DNA of 35,209 nucleotides, from NCBI GenBank assembly GCA_028751075.1, contig JAQZDA010000022.1, positions 1 through 35,209 of the forward strand, read 5' to 3'. Positions 15,584-24,573 of the stretch are shown here, one piece after another. The notes under the pieces were generated by a model. The model was given only the letters and a program-made list of their open reading frames with translations, did no database searches and had not been told where the DNA came from. The stretch's first letter is position 1. Each line of letters opens with the position of its first letter. Source of the DNA: Euryarchaeota archaeon Ods02. GTDB lineage: Archaea; Halobacteriota; Halobacteria; Halobacteriales; Halorutilaceae. The translations under genes and the position numbers were made by a program.

Positions 15584-17002
15584 TCACGCCATCAGGAAGA
15601 CGACGGCTACTCCAGTGGCGGCGGTCGACACGAGCACGAAGCCGACGCGTAAGCCGAGCGCCCAGGTGCCGAGCACGAGCGCTAGACCGAACTTCGTCAG
15701 GGTGTTGGCGGCGGCTCCGATCACGATACCGGTGACGGCGGTGGACTCGGTGACCGCGCCTTCGGCGGCTAGCCGGCTCAACGACAGCGTGATCGCGTCG
15801 GCGTCCGCCAACCCCGACACCAGCGCGGTGACGTACACCCCTGATTCACCGAACGCGTCGGCGGCGACGTCTGTCGCCAGCAGGATGACGGCGAAAACTG
15901 CGCCGAAAGCTAACGCGGGACGCAGCCTGAACGGATTGTCGAGCTCGACCTCCGCGAAACCCCCTTCACCGGTTCCCTGACCACCGTTTGGGTTCGCCTG
16001 ACTCCCGTCTCTAGAGGAGTTCTCGATCTCTACAACATCTCCATCCCCCGCTACTTCGTCCCCGTCTTCTGGATCTGGGTCCACACCGTCGTACCTGCGG
16101 TCGAACACTCTCTCGGTCTCCCCTCTCAGAAGCAGGACGTACGACAGGAGGATGCCGACCGCCAGCATAGCGGCGACCGGCGGAAGCAGCCCCGGCAGAA
16201 GCCGGGGGTTGACCACCGCTACCTCGATTACTACCCGGGGGAACATCGCCATCGAAGCCACCGCGATAGCGAACGCGTACAGGTTCGTCAGCGGTATCTC
16301 GCGGCGTGCGCGCGCCGTCATCGCGAGCGTAGTCGCCGTCGACGACGCCATCCCACCCAGCAACCCCGAGAGAGCGATGCCCTTCTCCGCGCCCATGTAC
16401 TTCGTCAGGAGGTAGGCTCCCAGACTGATGCCGCTGACCAATACCACCATCAGCCAGACGAACCGCGGGTTCAGGGCTAGGCCGTCGTATATCTCTATCT
16501 CCCGAGCCGGGATCAACGGCAGTACGACGAGCGCGACGACGAGGAACTTCATCGTATGCCTGAGCTCGTCCTCCCCGATACTGGCGACGAAGCCGTGGGC
16601 GGCTTCCTTGAACGAAAGCACCGCAGCCGTCAGGGTGCCGAGCACTATCGCCCACACCATGGCTTCCTCGGAATGCACCGCCATGGCGCCGAAAGCGAAC
16701 GTCAGCAGCGTCGCGAACGCTGTCGTGGTGCCGGGGTCGTCGACGACGAACGCCTTGGCCGAGTACGCAACGACGACGATTGCGGAGACCACGAGGAACG
16801 TGGGCAGGAGCAGGTGGGGGAGGAACACGTTGGTGACTGCTGCGAGCAACGCCACGAGAGGCAGCGTCCGGACTCCTGCGAAGTAGCCCGCGCTTTCGCT
16901 GCGTTCGCGTTCGAGACCCAGGAGGACGCCGATGCCGAAGGCGACGGCTAACCCCACGGCAGGCGTCATCCCCTCATGCAACGTTGTAGCTAGAACCTCC
17001 AA
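15584..17002 (-). CDS. MgtC/SapB and DUF4010 membrane protein, 472 aa
   Basis: The N-terminal helix ends in GVLLGLERERSE (about 25-36), the MgtC/SapB signature. About 12 further transmembrane segments follow. The second half, with YMGAEKGIALSGLLGGMASSTATTLAM (written in two pieces: residues near 204-230), is the DUF4010 part. A hydrophilic acidic loop (about 293-355) splits the C-terminal helices and is likely cytoplasmic. The start is uncertain: TTG at 17002 has a GAGGGAGAG-type SD, while ATG at 16969 begins directly at the first helix. Members are linked to Mg2+ limitation or ion transport in bacteria, but the substrate here is unknown. Confidence 0.85.
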   Translation of the reverse strand: MEVLATTLHEGMTPAVGLAVAFGIGVLLGLERERSESAGYFAGVRTLPLVALLAAVTNVFLPHLLLPTFLVVSAIVVVAYSAKAFVVDDPGTTTAFATLLTFAFGAMAVHSEEAMVWAIVLGTLTAAVLSFKEAAHGFVASIGEDELRHTMKFLVVALVVLPLIPAREIEIYDGLALNPRFVWLMVVLVSGISLGAYLLTKYMGAEKGIALSGLLGGMASSTATTLAMTARARREIPLTNLYAFAIAVASMAMFPRVVIEVAVVNPRLLPGLLPPVAAMLAVGILLSYVLLLRGETERVFDRRYDGVDPDPEDGDEVAGDGDVVEIENSSRDGSQANPNGGQGTGEGGFAEVELDNPFRLRPALAFGAVFAVILLATDVAADAFGESGVYVTALVSGLADADAITLSLSRLAAEGAVTESTAVTGIVIGAAANTLTKFGLALVLGTWALGLRVGFVLVSTAATGVAVVFLMA

Positions 17003-17057
17003 TGTCTCTCCCTCGACTACTTCGTGCTGGAGCGTGATAAATCACCTACAGAGCTCC

Positions 17058-17100
17058 AGGTGGCTGCAGTCTACAGGTTGTTCAGGTTCACGCCACCTGA
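17058..17100. repeat. 8-bp inverted repeat between divergent genes
   Basis: CAGGTGGC (17058-17065) and GCCACCTG (17093-17100) are perfect inverted copies, 27 nt apart. They lie between the MgtC/DUF4010 gene and the SOD gene, upstream of the SOD TATA. They may be an operator for either gene. Confidence 0.4.
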
Positions 17101-17161
17101 AGCCACGGTGTAGTTACCGCGTCTGACATGTACGCAGCTAGTTTGAAGTACCGATACGAAG

Positions 17162-17168
17162 TTTAAGT
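17162..17168 (+). promoter_or_regulatory. TATA element of the SOD gene
   Basis: GTTTAAG, centred about 31 nt before the ATG at 17196, which would leave a very short leader. Confidence 0.5.
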
Positions 17169-17195
17169 GCTGCGGCGTCCAACGTCGAATCCGCT

Positions 17196-17807
17196 ATGGC
17201 GCATCATGGACACCACGAGCTACCGGAGCTACCGTACGACTACGACGCACTCGAACCACACATCAGCGAACAGGTGGTGCGCTGGCACCACGACACCCAC
17301 CATCAGGGCTACGTAGACGGCCTCAACAGCGCGGAGGAGACCTTGGCGGAGAACCGCGAAAGCGGGGACTACAGCGGCAGCGCAGCCGCCATACGGTCGG
17401 TGACGCACAACGGCAGCGGCCACTACCTCCACCACCTGTTCTGGGAGAACATGAGCCCCGACGGCGGCGGAGAACCCACCGGAGAGCTCCGCGACCGCAT
17501 CGAAGAGGACTTCGGCAGCTACGAAGCGTGGAAAGGCGAGTTCAAGGCCGCCGCATCCGCCGCAGGCGGATGGTCTTTGCTCGTCTACGACCCCGTCGAC
17601 AAGAAACTCCGAAACCTCGTCGTCGACAAACACGATCAGGGCGCGCTCTGGGGCGCACACCCCATCCTCGCGCTCGACGTCTGGGAGCACAGCTACTACC
17701 ACGGCTACGGCCCCGCGCGCGGCGAGTTCATAGACGCGTTCTTCGAAGTCGTAGACTGGAGCCACGTCGCAGACGAGTACGCGAAAACGACGTCTAACCA
17801 CGAGTAG
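17196..17807 (+). CDS. sod: Superoxide dismutase, Mn/Fe type
   Basis: The 203-aa protein has all four metal ligands: H31 (WHHDTHHQ), H79 (HYLHHLFW), D161 and H165 (DVWEHSYYHGYG). It converts superoxide to O2 and H2O2 in the cytoplasm. The N-terminus carries extra His residues (MAHHGHHELPELPY), as in other haloarchaeal MnSODs. Mn is likely but Fe or cambialistic use is not excluded. A T-rich stretch (TCCTCTTTCTTT, about 17820-17831) just after the stop could end transcription. Confidence 0.97.
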   Translation: MAHHGHHELPELPYDYDALEPHISEQVVRWHHDTHHQGYVDGLNSAEETLAENRESGDYSGSAAAIRSVTHNGSGHYLHHLFWENMSPDGGGEPTGELRDRIEEDFGSYEAWKGEFKAAASAAGGWSLLVYDPVDKKLRNLVVDKHDQGALWGAHPILALDVWEHSYYHGYGPARGEFIDAFFEVVDWSHVADEYAKTTSNHE

Positions 17808-18153
17808 AGAAACTGGATTCCTCTTTCTTTCGAGCTACGAGTTCGAAGTTTCTGGCTGTAGCCATCTACATGTGTCCTGGAAGCAGGTTTTTGATCTGGC
17901 CGCGTACCTGGTGTCGTCGCTACCTTTGACTGGTGCCTGGACTGCTTGCTGCGTTCATCTTCTATCGACACGAAGAGATTCGCGTTCCCCGCGATAGACG
18001 CTGGCTCCTGTACTGATGGCAGCCAGTATCTCGGTGACCCGCGCAGTCGATGGATTTATCAGAATGACAGGGTGAGAGAGTTCGCCTGAAGGTGTCGACA
18101 AAAGTGTAAACTCTTCTACAGCAACTTCCTCCTCGCTATCTTACGATCTAACC
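17808..18153. other. 346-nt stretch without a convincing gene
   Basis: It lies between the convergent SOD and aglB genes. It has a T-rich stretch just after SOD and an AT-rich segment near 18052-18064 (GGATTTATCAGAA), but no open frame with start signals or a recognisable product on either strand. Confidence 0.6.
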
Positions 18154-21069
18154 TCAACCACCTGGTTCCTCATCTGGTTCGGCGCCGGCTTCGTCTCCCG
18201 CTCCGTCTATCGTTTCCCCTGCGTCGTCGATTCCTTCGTCTTCGACCTGTTCTTCGTCAACGATATCCTCTTCCTCTATCTCCGGTCTTTCCAGGTCCTC
18301 CTCGTCTATTTCAACCAGCTCGACGTCCACGGTTTCACCGAAGTAGACGTCGGACTCTGTCACATCTACGTTCCCTGTTTCCTCGGGTTCACCTATCACC
18401 TGGGTATCTCCCAGTACCTCTGCAACACCTACTTGACCTACGTAGACCTCGTAAGGTCCTTCTGGTTCGACTGCGGAGTTCGTTCCTCCTTCGTCAACTC
18501 CTACGTCGTGTTCGCTGGCGTACGGCACGGTCATCTCGAACTCTCCGTCTTCGTCCGTGGTGGTGTTCTGGACGTAGCTGAAGGACCTGTCGGTGTTCTC
18601 GGTCTCCAGGTTGACGATAGCGAACACCAGTTCGTCGGAGGCGTTGGCTTCACCCGTCAACTTAGCACCTTCCACACGTTCGTATGTCTTCACCGACGCC
18701 TCGGCACGGATGTCGTATAGATATGCGTTACCTCCTGCAGGCATAGCCTGATCCCGCTGGAACATCTGCCCAGCCTCCTGAATCGACAGACCGGTGCCAG
18801 GTATCTCGCCGTCGTAGCTGTCGCGCATGAACAGCTGGTTCACCTGCTGCTGCCCCGTCCCGAGGTCGACGCTGGAGCTTATCATGCCGTAGGTCTCCGT
18901 CTCGTGCACCAAGCGGTAGCTCTCCATCGACCGGGCGTCGTCGAAGTACAGCCTCGACAGCGTCGTCTCGTCGTAGCCGTCACCCGTCGCCGGCAGCGAC
19001 TCCGTGAAGTTCTCCCCGAGCTGTATCTCCTTCAGGTCGATGTAGTCCTCGCCCGTGAACCCCGTCCAGGTGCCGATAGCGCCGAACTTACCCGCCGCCA
19101 TCTGATCGTCGATCATCACGTAACGCGTGTCCTCGTTCGCCTCCTGGAACCCCTGCTGGTCGACAATGTCGCGGAGCTCGTCGTCGGACATCTCGTGCGT
19201 ATGTGGGTCGGGTTCGAGGGACGGCAGGGCGTCCAGTATCAGGTTCGAGCGCTCCTCTGACTGAGACACCAGGTAGTCGGACGCCATCTGGTTACCCTGC
19301 TGGAACGGGTTCGCGTTCGGCACACGCTGCCCGACGTGCATTATCCAGTGGCCGTAGTCCCACCACGATATAACCCCGTAAGACCCTTCGAGAGGCGACT
19401 CGTCGACTGGGTAGTCGAAGTCTCCGTCTTCCGGCGTCGGGTAGTTCTCCAGGTAGTCGACCTCTGGCTCTGGCGTGTTGTCCTCCATCCAGTCGAGCGC
19501 GTCCTGCTGCCATGGCTGGTCTCCGCCGGCGCGGACGCTTTCCCACGCAGGTGACATTCCCGCTCCTATAGGGAAGACGAGCACCGGGAGGAACAGGAAC
19601 AGTATCATGACGATGGCGATGACCTGATACCCCTTGACATCGAGGACGCTTTCTCCGAGGTTCTCCAGGCTGTCCACCTCTATCTCGAGGTCGTCGAGGT
19701 CCAGCAGCTTCACTGCGTGGTATATTCCGTACGCCGTAAACACCGCTACGGCGAGGGCGACGTAGTACCCGAAGCGGGACTGCGTGAAGTAAGCGGAGTA
19801 CATGGTGGCGCCCCAGAGAAGCAGTATAAGCTCCAGGGGTCTGTTCTTCGTCACCACGCGGATCAAAGCCCAGATGAGGCCGAGGAGACCCATCACGAAA
19901 AGCAGTCCGAACTCCGATATCCCCTGAAGCCATCTGGCCGGCGACTGCTCCGCTATAGTCTGCGCGCCAGGAGAGGCGAGATATCCGAAGCTGTATATCC
20001 GCGTCACTAAGCTCTCGAACATCTCTATCAGACCAGTCAACCAGAGGAAGACGATACCTACGAGGAACAGTGCGCCGACCGCTGCAGGGTAAGCTTCCCG
20101 GCTGTAGTCCTCACTCTCGAGGTAGGTCGCTACTCCGTGGAGGAACAGTATGCCTGCACCGGTCGCGGCGAGCGTGATCGGCTGTAGGCTGGAGAAGCTA
20201 GCTCCGTGTATCCGGAACTGCAGGCCCATGAGGAGCACGTAGAGCATGACCGGTACCGCCGCGAGCAAGAAGACTCCGCCGGTGACCAGCGCGAGGTACT
20301 CCGTGGGTCTCCCCTTGACGTGGTCCCTGACCATCTGCACGACTATCGCTAGACCGAAGGGCACCACTACGAAGATGCCTGCCGGCCACGTGAGCACGTA
20401 CATCGAGAGAGCGAGCGCGCCCACGACGACTCCCGTGAACGCAGGCTTCAGACCCTCCCAGTCGCGGTCCTGTAGGTGTGCTACAGTGGGTTTCTCCGTG
20501 TAGGCGCGGTTCACCGCGAACAGCAGCCCGAACACCGCGAACGTGATGAAGAAAGCCTCAGCGGACTGATGCTGTGCGTTCCCGAACGTCGTCCTGTTGA
20601 GGAACTGTCCCGTCACCAGCGCTAGAGATAGAACTGCGACGAGAGCGTAAACCCTGTCTGTCACCTGTCTAGCGACGAGGTAGACGGGGACTGCGCAGGC
20701 TGCTCCGAACGCCACCGGTGCGAAGGCGGTGACGAGCTCGAGCTGGTACTGCGACGGGTCGCCGAGACCGACGATCATCGCGAAGAACACCGTTATCTGG
20801 TTGAACAGGCCGCCGAAACCCGTGGATGAGAACGATCCGTAGGGGAAATGCGTGTAGACGTCGAACGGGAAGGTAGCGGGGTAGTTCGCCGCTATGAACT
20901 CGTTCACCCTAATATGGTACCATGGGTCGTTCGCGGTGAAGAACACCTGTCCATCGGATATAGCGCGGTCTCTCGGTAGAAGCCTTATCCACGTCATGTA
21001 CGCCATCATCACGAGGACGAAGACGTGAGGTACGTACCGTTCCAAGGAGTCGTAGTCCTGTAGGTTCAT
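18154..21069 (-). CDS. aglB: Oligosaccharyltransferase AglB (Stt3 family)
   Basis: AglB transfers the lipid-linked glycan to Asn of N-X-S/T sequons on exported proteins such as the S-layer glycoprotein. The 971-aa protein begins MNLQDYDSLERY. Asp48 in NDPWYH is the first external-loop catalytic acid region, and NAQHQSAEAFF follows in a later loop. About 12-13 transmembrane helices run to residue 500. The soluble C-terminal domain carries the signature WWDYG (569-573), then beta-rich domains and an acidic tail. The ATG at 21069 is chosen over a GTG 3 nt upstream; TATA TTTAAA (21095-21100) is 26-28 nt away. It lies downstream of the phosphatase-like gene and marks the surface-glycan locus. Confidence 0.96.
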   Translation of the reverse strand: MNLQDYDSLERYVPHVFVLVMMAYMTWIRLLPRDRAISDGQVFFTANDPWYHIRVNEFIAANYPATFPFDVYTHFPYGSFSSTGFGGLFNQITVFFAMIVGLGDPSQYQLELVTAFAPVAFGAACAVPVYLVARQVTDRVYALVAVLSLALVTGQFLNRTTFGNAQHQSAEAFFITFAVFGLLFAVNRAYTEKPTVAHLQDRDWEGLKPAFTGVVVGALALSMYVLTWPAGIFVVVPFGLAIVVQMVRDHVKGRPTEYLALVTGGVFLLAAVPVMLYVLLMGLQFRIHGASFSSLQPITLAATGAGILFLHGVATYLESEDYSREAYPAAVGALFLVGIVFLWLTGLIEMFESLVTRIYSFGYLASPGAQTIAEQSPARWLQGISEFGLLFVMGLLGLIWALIRVVTKNRPLELILLLWGATMYSAYFTQSRFGYYVALAVAVFTAYGIYHAVKLLDLDDLEIEVDSLENLGESVLDVKGYQVIAIVMILFLFLPVLVFPIGAGMSPAWESVRAGGDQPWQQDALDWMEDNTPEPEVDYLENYPTPEDGDFDYPVDESPLEGSYGVISWWDYGHWIMHVGQRVPNANPFQQGNQMASDYLVSQSEERSNLILDALPSLEPDPHTHEMSDDELRDIVDQQGFQEANEDTRYVMIDDQMAAGKFGAIGTWTGFTGEDYIDLKEIQLGENFTESLPATGDGYDETTLSRLYFDDARSMESYRLVHETETYGMISSSVDLGTGQQQVNQLFMRDSYDGEIPGTGLSIQEAGQMFQRDQAMPAGGNAYLYDIRAEASVKTYERVEGAKLTGEANASDELVFAIVNLETENTDRSFSYVQNTTTDEDGEFEMTVPYASEHDVGVDEGGTNSAVEPEGPYEVYVGQVGVAEVLGDTQVIGEPEETGNVDVTESDVYFGETVDVELVEIDEEDLERPEIEEEDIVDEEQVEDEGIDDAGETIDGAGDEAGAEPDEEPGG

Positions 21070-21094
21070 CACCCAAACGACGCGGGTATAGTTC

Positions 21095-21100
21095 TTTAAA
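21095..21100 (-). promoter_or_regulatory. TATA element of aglB
   Basis: TTTAAA, centred about 28 nt upstream of the ATG at 21069. It gives aglB its own leaderless promoter inside the short gap after the upstream gene, just beside its coding end at 21118. Confidence 0.6.
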
Positions 21101-21117
21101 CCTGTCGATACCGTGGG

Positions 21118-22467
21118 CTAACGGTATCCCAGGTCCTCTAACCTACGCTCCGTGAGTCCAGACACATGCGTAGTCTGCTCCGCCCCTCCGGGGAACTCCG
21201 GTAGAGCTTCCACGAGACGGCTCGCGACCTCCTCCGGTGGTTCACCTAGCTCGTCCTCCGGCATCCCGAAGAACTCCTCTACTCCGTGGGACGGTGAAGA
21301 CATCAGCTTCCACCCGGAGGCGTACACCGCTTTCTTCTCGTGACCTGACGTCGACCCTTCGACGAATATCGGGCCCTCGTCCTGTCTTTCCCGTCTGAGG
21401 CTGACGCCTGAAGTCTCGAGCGCGTCGTCCAGTCCCGCCATCTCCAGCAATGTGGGGGCGAGGTCGACGAGCGACGTCCTCCTGTCTTCGGAGACGTCGA
21501 GGCCGTCCGCGAGCAGCGGGACACGCGTGATGCACTCGTAAGGCGCGCCGCCGTGATCGACGCAGCCGGTGCCGTCGAACCGTTCCACGTCGAACTCGAC
21601 GTCGTCCCAAAGCGCTTCTCCGTGGTCGCTGGTGACGACGAAGACCACGTCGTCCAGAAGGTTATCCAGTCTCTCGTACAGCTTGGCAACCTCGTCGTCG
21701 ACGTAGTCGACGGAGGCCTGGTACAGTTTCTTCCGGTTCTCACGGTACCTTCGACATTCACCCTCGCAGTCGACGTCGTCTTCGAACCTCCAGTTCTCGA
21801 TGCCCTCTATGTTCTCGACGCCGTGTCGGCTCCGGTAGATATCCGGCGGGTCGACGGGTATGTGAGGCTCCGCGAGATGGAGGAAGCTGAAGGTTCGTGT
21901 GTCCTGCCGGCTCTCCAGCCAGTCGAGGTAGTCGTCGAAGACGTCCGCTGCGGTGGAGTTGACCTTGTGGTACAGCCGGTGACGGTGGAACCTGCCCGAG
22001 AGAGCGACGAACGGTGTGTCGTGTCCGAACCCGCCGTAAGTCCGGTATCCAGCGGCCGCCAGAACCTCTGTCAGGGTTCTGCGGTCTTCGTCCATCCTGG
22101 GCGGAAGCTGGAACGACTCGATGTAGTCGTCGTGACGTCTGGTCGCACCGTGTTCGAAGGGATAGAGACCCGTCAAGATGGAGGATACAGCGGGGAAGGT
22201 CCAGGTGCCGGGAGTCAACGCATCCGTCGTACCGTCCAGACCGTCGAAGAAGGGTGTGACGTCCGGGTCGACGGCGTCTCCCCGAAGTGCATCCACCACC
22301 ACGAAGACAACGTGTTCCGGAGCGTCGGAGGAAGGCTGTAGAGAGCCGACGTCCTTCGACGCGAAGGCTCGGTCGGCTTTCTTCGTCTGGTAGAGGTCGT
22401 ACGGCACCGCCGCCGCACGTTTCGCCGTGTCGGGAAGCATCTCGATTAGGCGGCGTTTGAAGTTCAC
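21118..22467 (-). CDS. Alkaline phosphatase superfamily protein (sulfatase-like fold, Thr nucleophile)
   Basis: The 449-aa protein has the metal site D59 (FVVVDALRGD), the nucleophile region TWTFPAVSSILTG (88-100) and TSDHGEA further on. Sulfatases need Cys or Ser in the C/S-x-P-x-R motif for formylglycine, but here Thr90 occupies that position and the Arg is absent. The protein is therefore unlikely to be a sulfatase; Thr is the nucleophile in phosphoethanolamine and phosphoglycerol transferases of this superfamily. There is no N-terminal membrane domain. The start is GTG at 22467; an A-rich AAGAAAGAAA (22491-22500) at the TATA distance supports it. It lies 48 nt before the aglB start, so it may modify or process the glycan. 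Confidence 0.85.
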   Translation of the reverse strand: MNFKRRLIEMLPDTAKRAAAVPYDLYQTKKADRAFASKDVGSLQPSSDAPEHVVFVVVDALRGDAVDPDVTPFFDGLDGTTDALTPGTWTFPAVSSILTGLYPFEHGATRRHDDYIESFQLPPRMDEDRRTLTEVLAAAGYRTYGGFGHDTPFVALSGRFHRHRLYHKVNSTAADVFDDYLDWLESRQDTRTFSFLHLAEPHIPVDPPDIYRSRHGVENIEGIENWRFEDDVDCEGECRRYRENRKKLYQASVDYVDDEVAKLYERLDNLLDDVVFVVTSDHGEALWDDVEFDVERFDGTGCVDHGGAPYECITRVPLLADGLDVSEDRRTSLVDLAPTLLEMAGLDDALETSGVSLRRERQDEGPIFVEGSTSGHEKKAVYASGWKLMSSPSHGVEEFFGMPEDELGEPPEEVASRLVEALPEFPGGAEQTTHVSGLTERRLEDLGYR

Positions 22468-22578
22468 GGAACCTCTAGCTGCGCGAGGCGTTTCTTTCTT
22501 TCGAGTAACGCTTCTTCATAGCCTCCTTCGGTAGCACCTACCCTCGAGACAGCCGCAGCACCCATCTCGCAGACCCAT

Positions 22579-23337
22579 CTAACTGTCTCGCACGACCTCT
22601 TCCTTCACGTCGTCGGCGTGCTCGTCCGCGAGCCTTACGGGTTCCGGGAGCTTGTACGCGGACACGGTTGATTCGACCAGAGAGACCGCCGTCTCGGCGT
22701 CCAACCTGTGTCCTGGACTCACGTACAGCGGGTTTATCCTTCCGCTGGAGTCCTGCTTGCCCTGGAACGCGTATCCCAGAGTCGTCTCGGCTGGTGCTTC
22801 GACATCTCCATCGGCTTCCACCCTGACACGCTCTCCCTCCTGTAGTCCGTCGACTTCGTCCACGGGGTATCCGCAGAGCAGGTTCTTCGCCACTCCGACG
22901 GCGTGGGCGTCGAAGAGGACGCCGACGTGGGTCGCGAGACCCGCCTGTCTATAGTGTATCCTTCCGCTGCCGTCGAACAGCACGGCGTCGGGCGTCAGCT
23001 CGAGCCGCTGGAGCGCGGCGGCTGCCGCCGCTCCCTCGCGATACGCCAGCAGACCGGGTACGTACGGTACCTCCACCTCGGTTACGGCGTCGACCCTCTC
23101 GACGACCTCTCCGTCCCGCAGCACCACCGCGGCGCTGACGGCTTTGTCTCCGTGGAACGCCTGATCCACCCCTGCTACCACCGAGAACTCTTCGACCTCC
23201 AATCCACCGCTCCAGTCGGCTTCCTCGGCTATCTCCCTCTGCATCTCCTCCATCTCGCCTCTGTCGAGCTCCGGATCCGGTCTGAACCAGGGTCTCCTGA
23301 TCTTCATGTACTGATCCTCATGCGTGTAGTCTCCCAT
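22579..23337 (-). CDS. nfi: Endonuclease V
   Basis: Endonuclease V nicks DNA next to deaminated adenine (inosine). The 252-aa protein has the catalytic acids D58 (VAGVDQAF), E101 (YREG) and D122 (FDGSGRIHYRQAG), with the spacing E101-D122 = 21 as in Thermotoga EndoV. The sequences YVPGLLAYREG, ATHVGVLFDAHAVGVAKNLL, YVSPGHRL and YKLPEPVRLADEHA are all family hallmarks. The ATG at 23337 sits 25 nt from a TTAAAA element (23359-23364) shared with the divergent GT2 gene. ATG at residue 11 is an alternative. It is probably a bystander in the glycan locus. Confidence 0.96.
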   Translation of the reverse strand: MGDYTHEDQYMKIRRPWFRPDPELDRGEMEEMQREIAEEADWSGGLEVEEFSVVAGVDQAFHGDKAVSAAVVLRDGEVVERVDAVTEVEVPYVPGLLAYREGAAAAAALQRLELTPDAVLFDGSGRIHYRQAGLATHVGVLFDAHAVGVAKNLLCGYPVDEVDGLQEGERVRVEADGDVEAPAETTLGYAFQGKQDSSGRINPLYVSPGHRLDAETAVSLVESTVSAYKLPEPVRLADEHADDVKEEVVRDS

Positions 23338-23358
23338 TTCCCTCTACCATCAGAGAAG

Positions 23359-23364
23359 TTTTAA
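23359..23364. promoter_or_regulatory. Shared TATA element between nfi and GT2
   Basis: TTTTAA is centred about 25 nt from the nfi ATG (23337, minus) and about 26 nt from the GT2 ATG at 23388 (plus). One AT-rich element appears to serve both directions with leaderless spacing. Confidence 0.5.
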
Positions 23365-23378
23365 CAGTTGTCGACATC

Positions 23379-24530
23379 ATGAACCGTATGAGCCTGCTCG
23401 TAGCAGCCGCCGTCGGGCTGCTCCTGCTGACCGCTCTCCCGTACGTACTGTATCTCTCGCTGTACTTTCTCCTACGTCCGTCGGGGTCTCCCGCGGAGAA
23501 GACCGACGTGGAGCCCACGGTGAGCGTGGTTCTACCCACCTACAACGAGGAAGGTATAGTGGAGAACAAGCTCGACGACGTCACCTCGCTGGACTACCCG
23601 ATGGAGAAGATGGAGGTAGTGATAGTCGACTCAAGCACCGACGACACCCGCGGTATAGTCCGCGACTACTTCGCCGACCGCGAACACCCGGAGCTAGTTC
23701 TGCTGGAGGAGGACGACCGCCGCGGTCTGGCGCCGGCGTTGAACGACGCCTACGCGGCGGCGTCGAACGAGGTCGTCGTGAAGACCGACTGCGACAGCTA
23801 CGTGGCGGAGGACGCGGTTCGGGAGGCGGTAGCGAACCTCGCGGACCCCGAAGTCGGCGCCGTCACCGGTACGAACGCCGAGGTGCTCGGAGGTAGCGAC
23901 GTCGAGGAAGGGTACCGCGGGGTTCAGGCGCTGATCCAGACGCTGGAGTCTCACCTCGACTCGACGTTGATCTTCCACGGTCCGTTCTCCGCGTTCGAGA
24001 ACGACAGCATCGTACCCCTGGATCCTAACTCGCTGGCGGACGACACAGAGCTCGCCCTGAAGATACGGCGGAACGGTGAACGCGTACTGTTCGACCCCAG
24101 GATAAGGTACAAGGAAGCGAGTCACTCGGAGTTCAGGAAACGCAGACGTCAGAAGGACCGCCGCGGAGTCGGATTGATCCGGCTGCTGCTCCAGCATCGG
24201 GACGCCCTCGGGGGCTACGGCAACTACGGACGCGTGGTGCTGCCGTTCAACTGGTACTTCATGATCCTGTCTCCGTGGATGCTCCTCCTGTCCTTCCTCC
24301 TAGTGACCGCTGCGGCCGCGTCTACCCACCCCGCGTTCGGTGTTCTGCCGCCCGCCGCGCTCGCCGTCTTCGTAGCGTTAGGTCACAGCGACCGGCTCGG
24401 CCCGCTGCAGCCGTTCTACTCGGTCTTCGACACACAGGTGTCGCTGCTGCGTGCTTCGCTGGAGCTCGTGACGGGGGAGAGCGACGGGACCTGGGAGGTC
24501 GACGAGGAGCTGCGGGAGGCGTACGACTGA
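23379..24530 (+). CDS. Membrane-bound family 2 glycosyltransferase, 383 aa
   Basis: An N-terminal membrane helix (about 6-32) precedes the GT-A domain: VSVVLPTYNEEGIVENKL (about 48-65), VDSSTDDT (83-90), the DxD-type DCD (137-139) that binds metal and nucleotide sugar, and DDTELALKIRRNG (about 217-229). A basic KRRRQ follows. Two C-terminal membrane helices lie near 288-330. The layout is like processive or dolichol-linked GT2 enzymes (for example AglD-like), which act at the cytoplasmic face of the membrane. The start is ATG at 23379 or 23388; the TATA spacing favours 23388. It begins the rightward GT2-epimerase-GT4 series. Confidence 0.9.
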   Translation: MNRMSLLVAAAVGLLLLTALPYVLYLSLYFLLRPSGSPAEKTDVEPTVSVVLPTYNEEGIVENKLDDVTSLDYPMEKMEVVIVDSSTDDTRGIVRDYFADREHPELVLLEEDDRRGLAPALNDAYAAASNEVVVKTDCDSYVAEDAVREAVANLADPEVGAVTGTNAEVLGGSDVEEGYRGVQALIQTLESHLDSTLIFHGPFSAFENDSIVPLDPNSLADDTELALKIRRNGERVLFDPRIRYKEASHSEFRKRRRQKDRRGVGLIRLLLQHRDALGGYGNYGRVVLPFNWYFMILSPWMLLLSFLLVTAAAASTHPAFGVLPPAALAVFVALGHSDRLGPLQPFYSVFDTQVSLLRASLELVTGESDGTWEVDEELREAYD

Positions 24531-24573
24531 TGGCTCCCTCGCCGAAGCTCGATCCGGCTGGAGGGTTCGGGCG

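Noticed and set aside
17705-17971. Minus-strand open frame of 88 codons after SOD
   Set aside because: It overlaps the SOD coding end, has no acidic bias like the real proteins here and has no promoter.
21118-22467. Sulfatase
   Set aside because: The Cys/Ser-x-Pro-x-Arg maturation motif is absent; Thr is at the nucleophile position.
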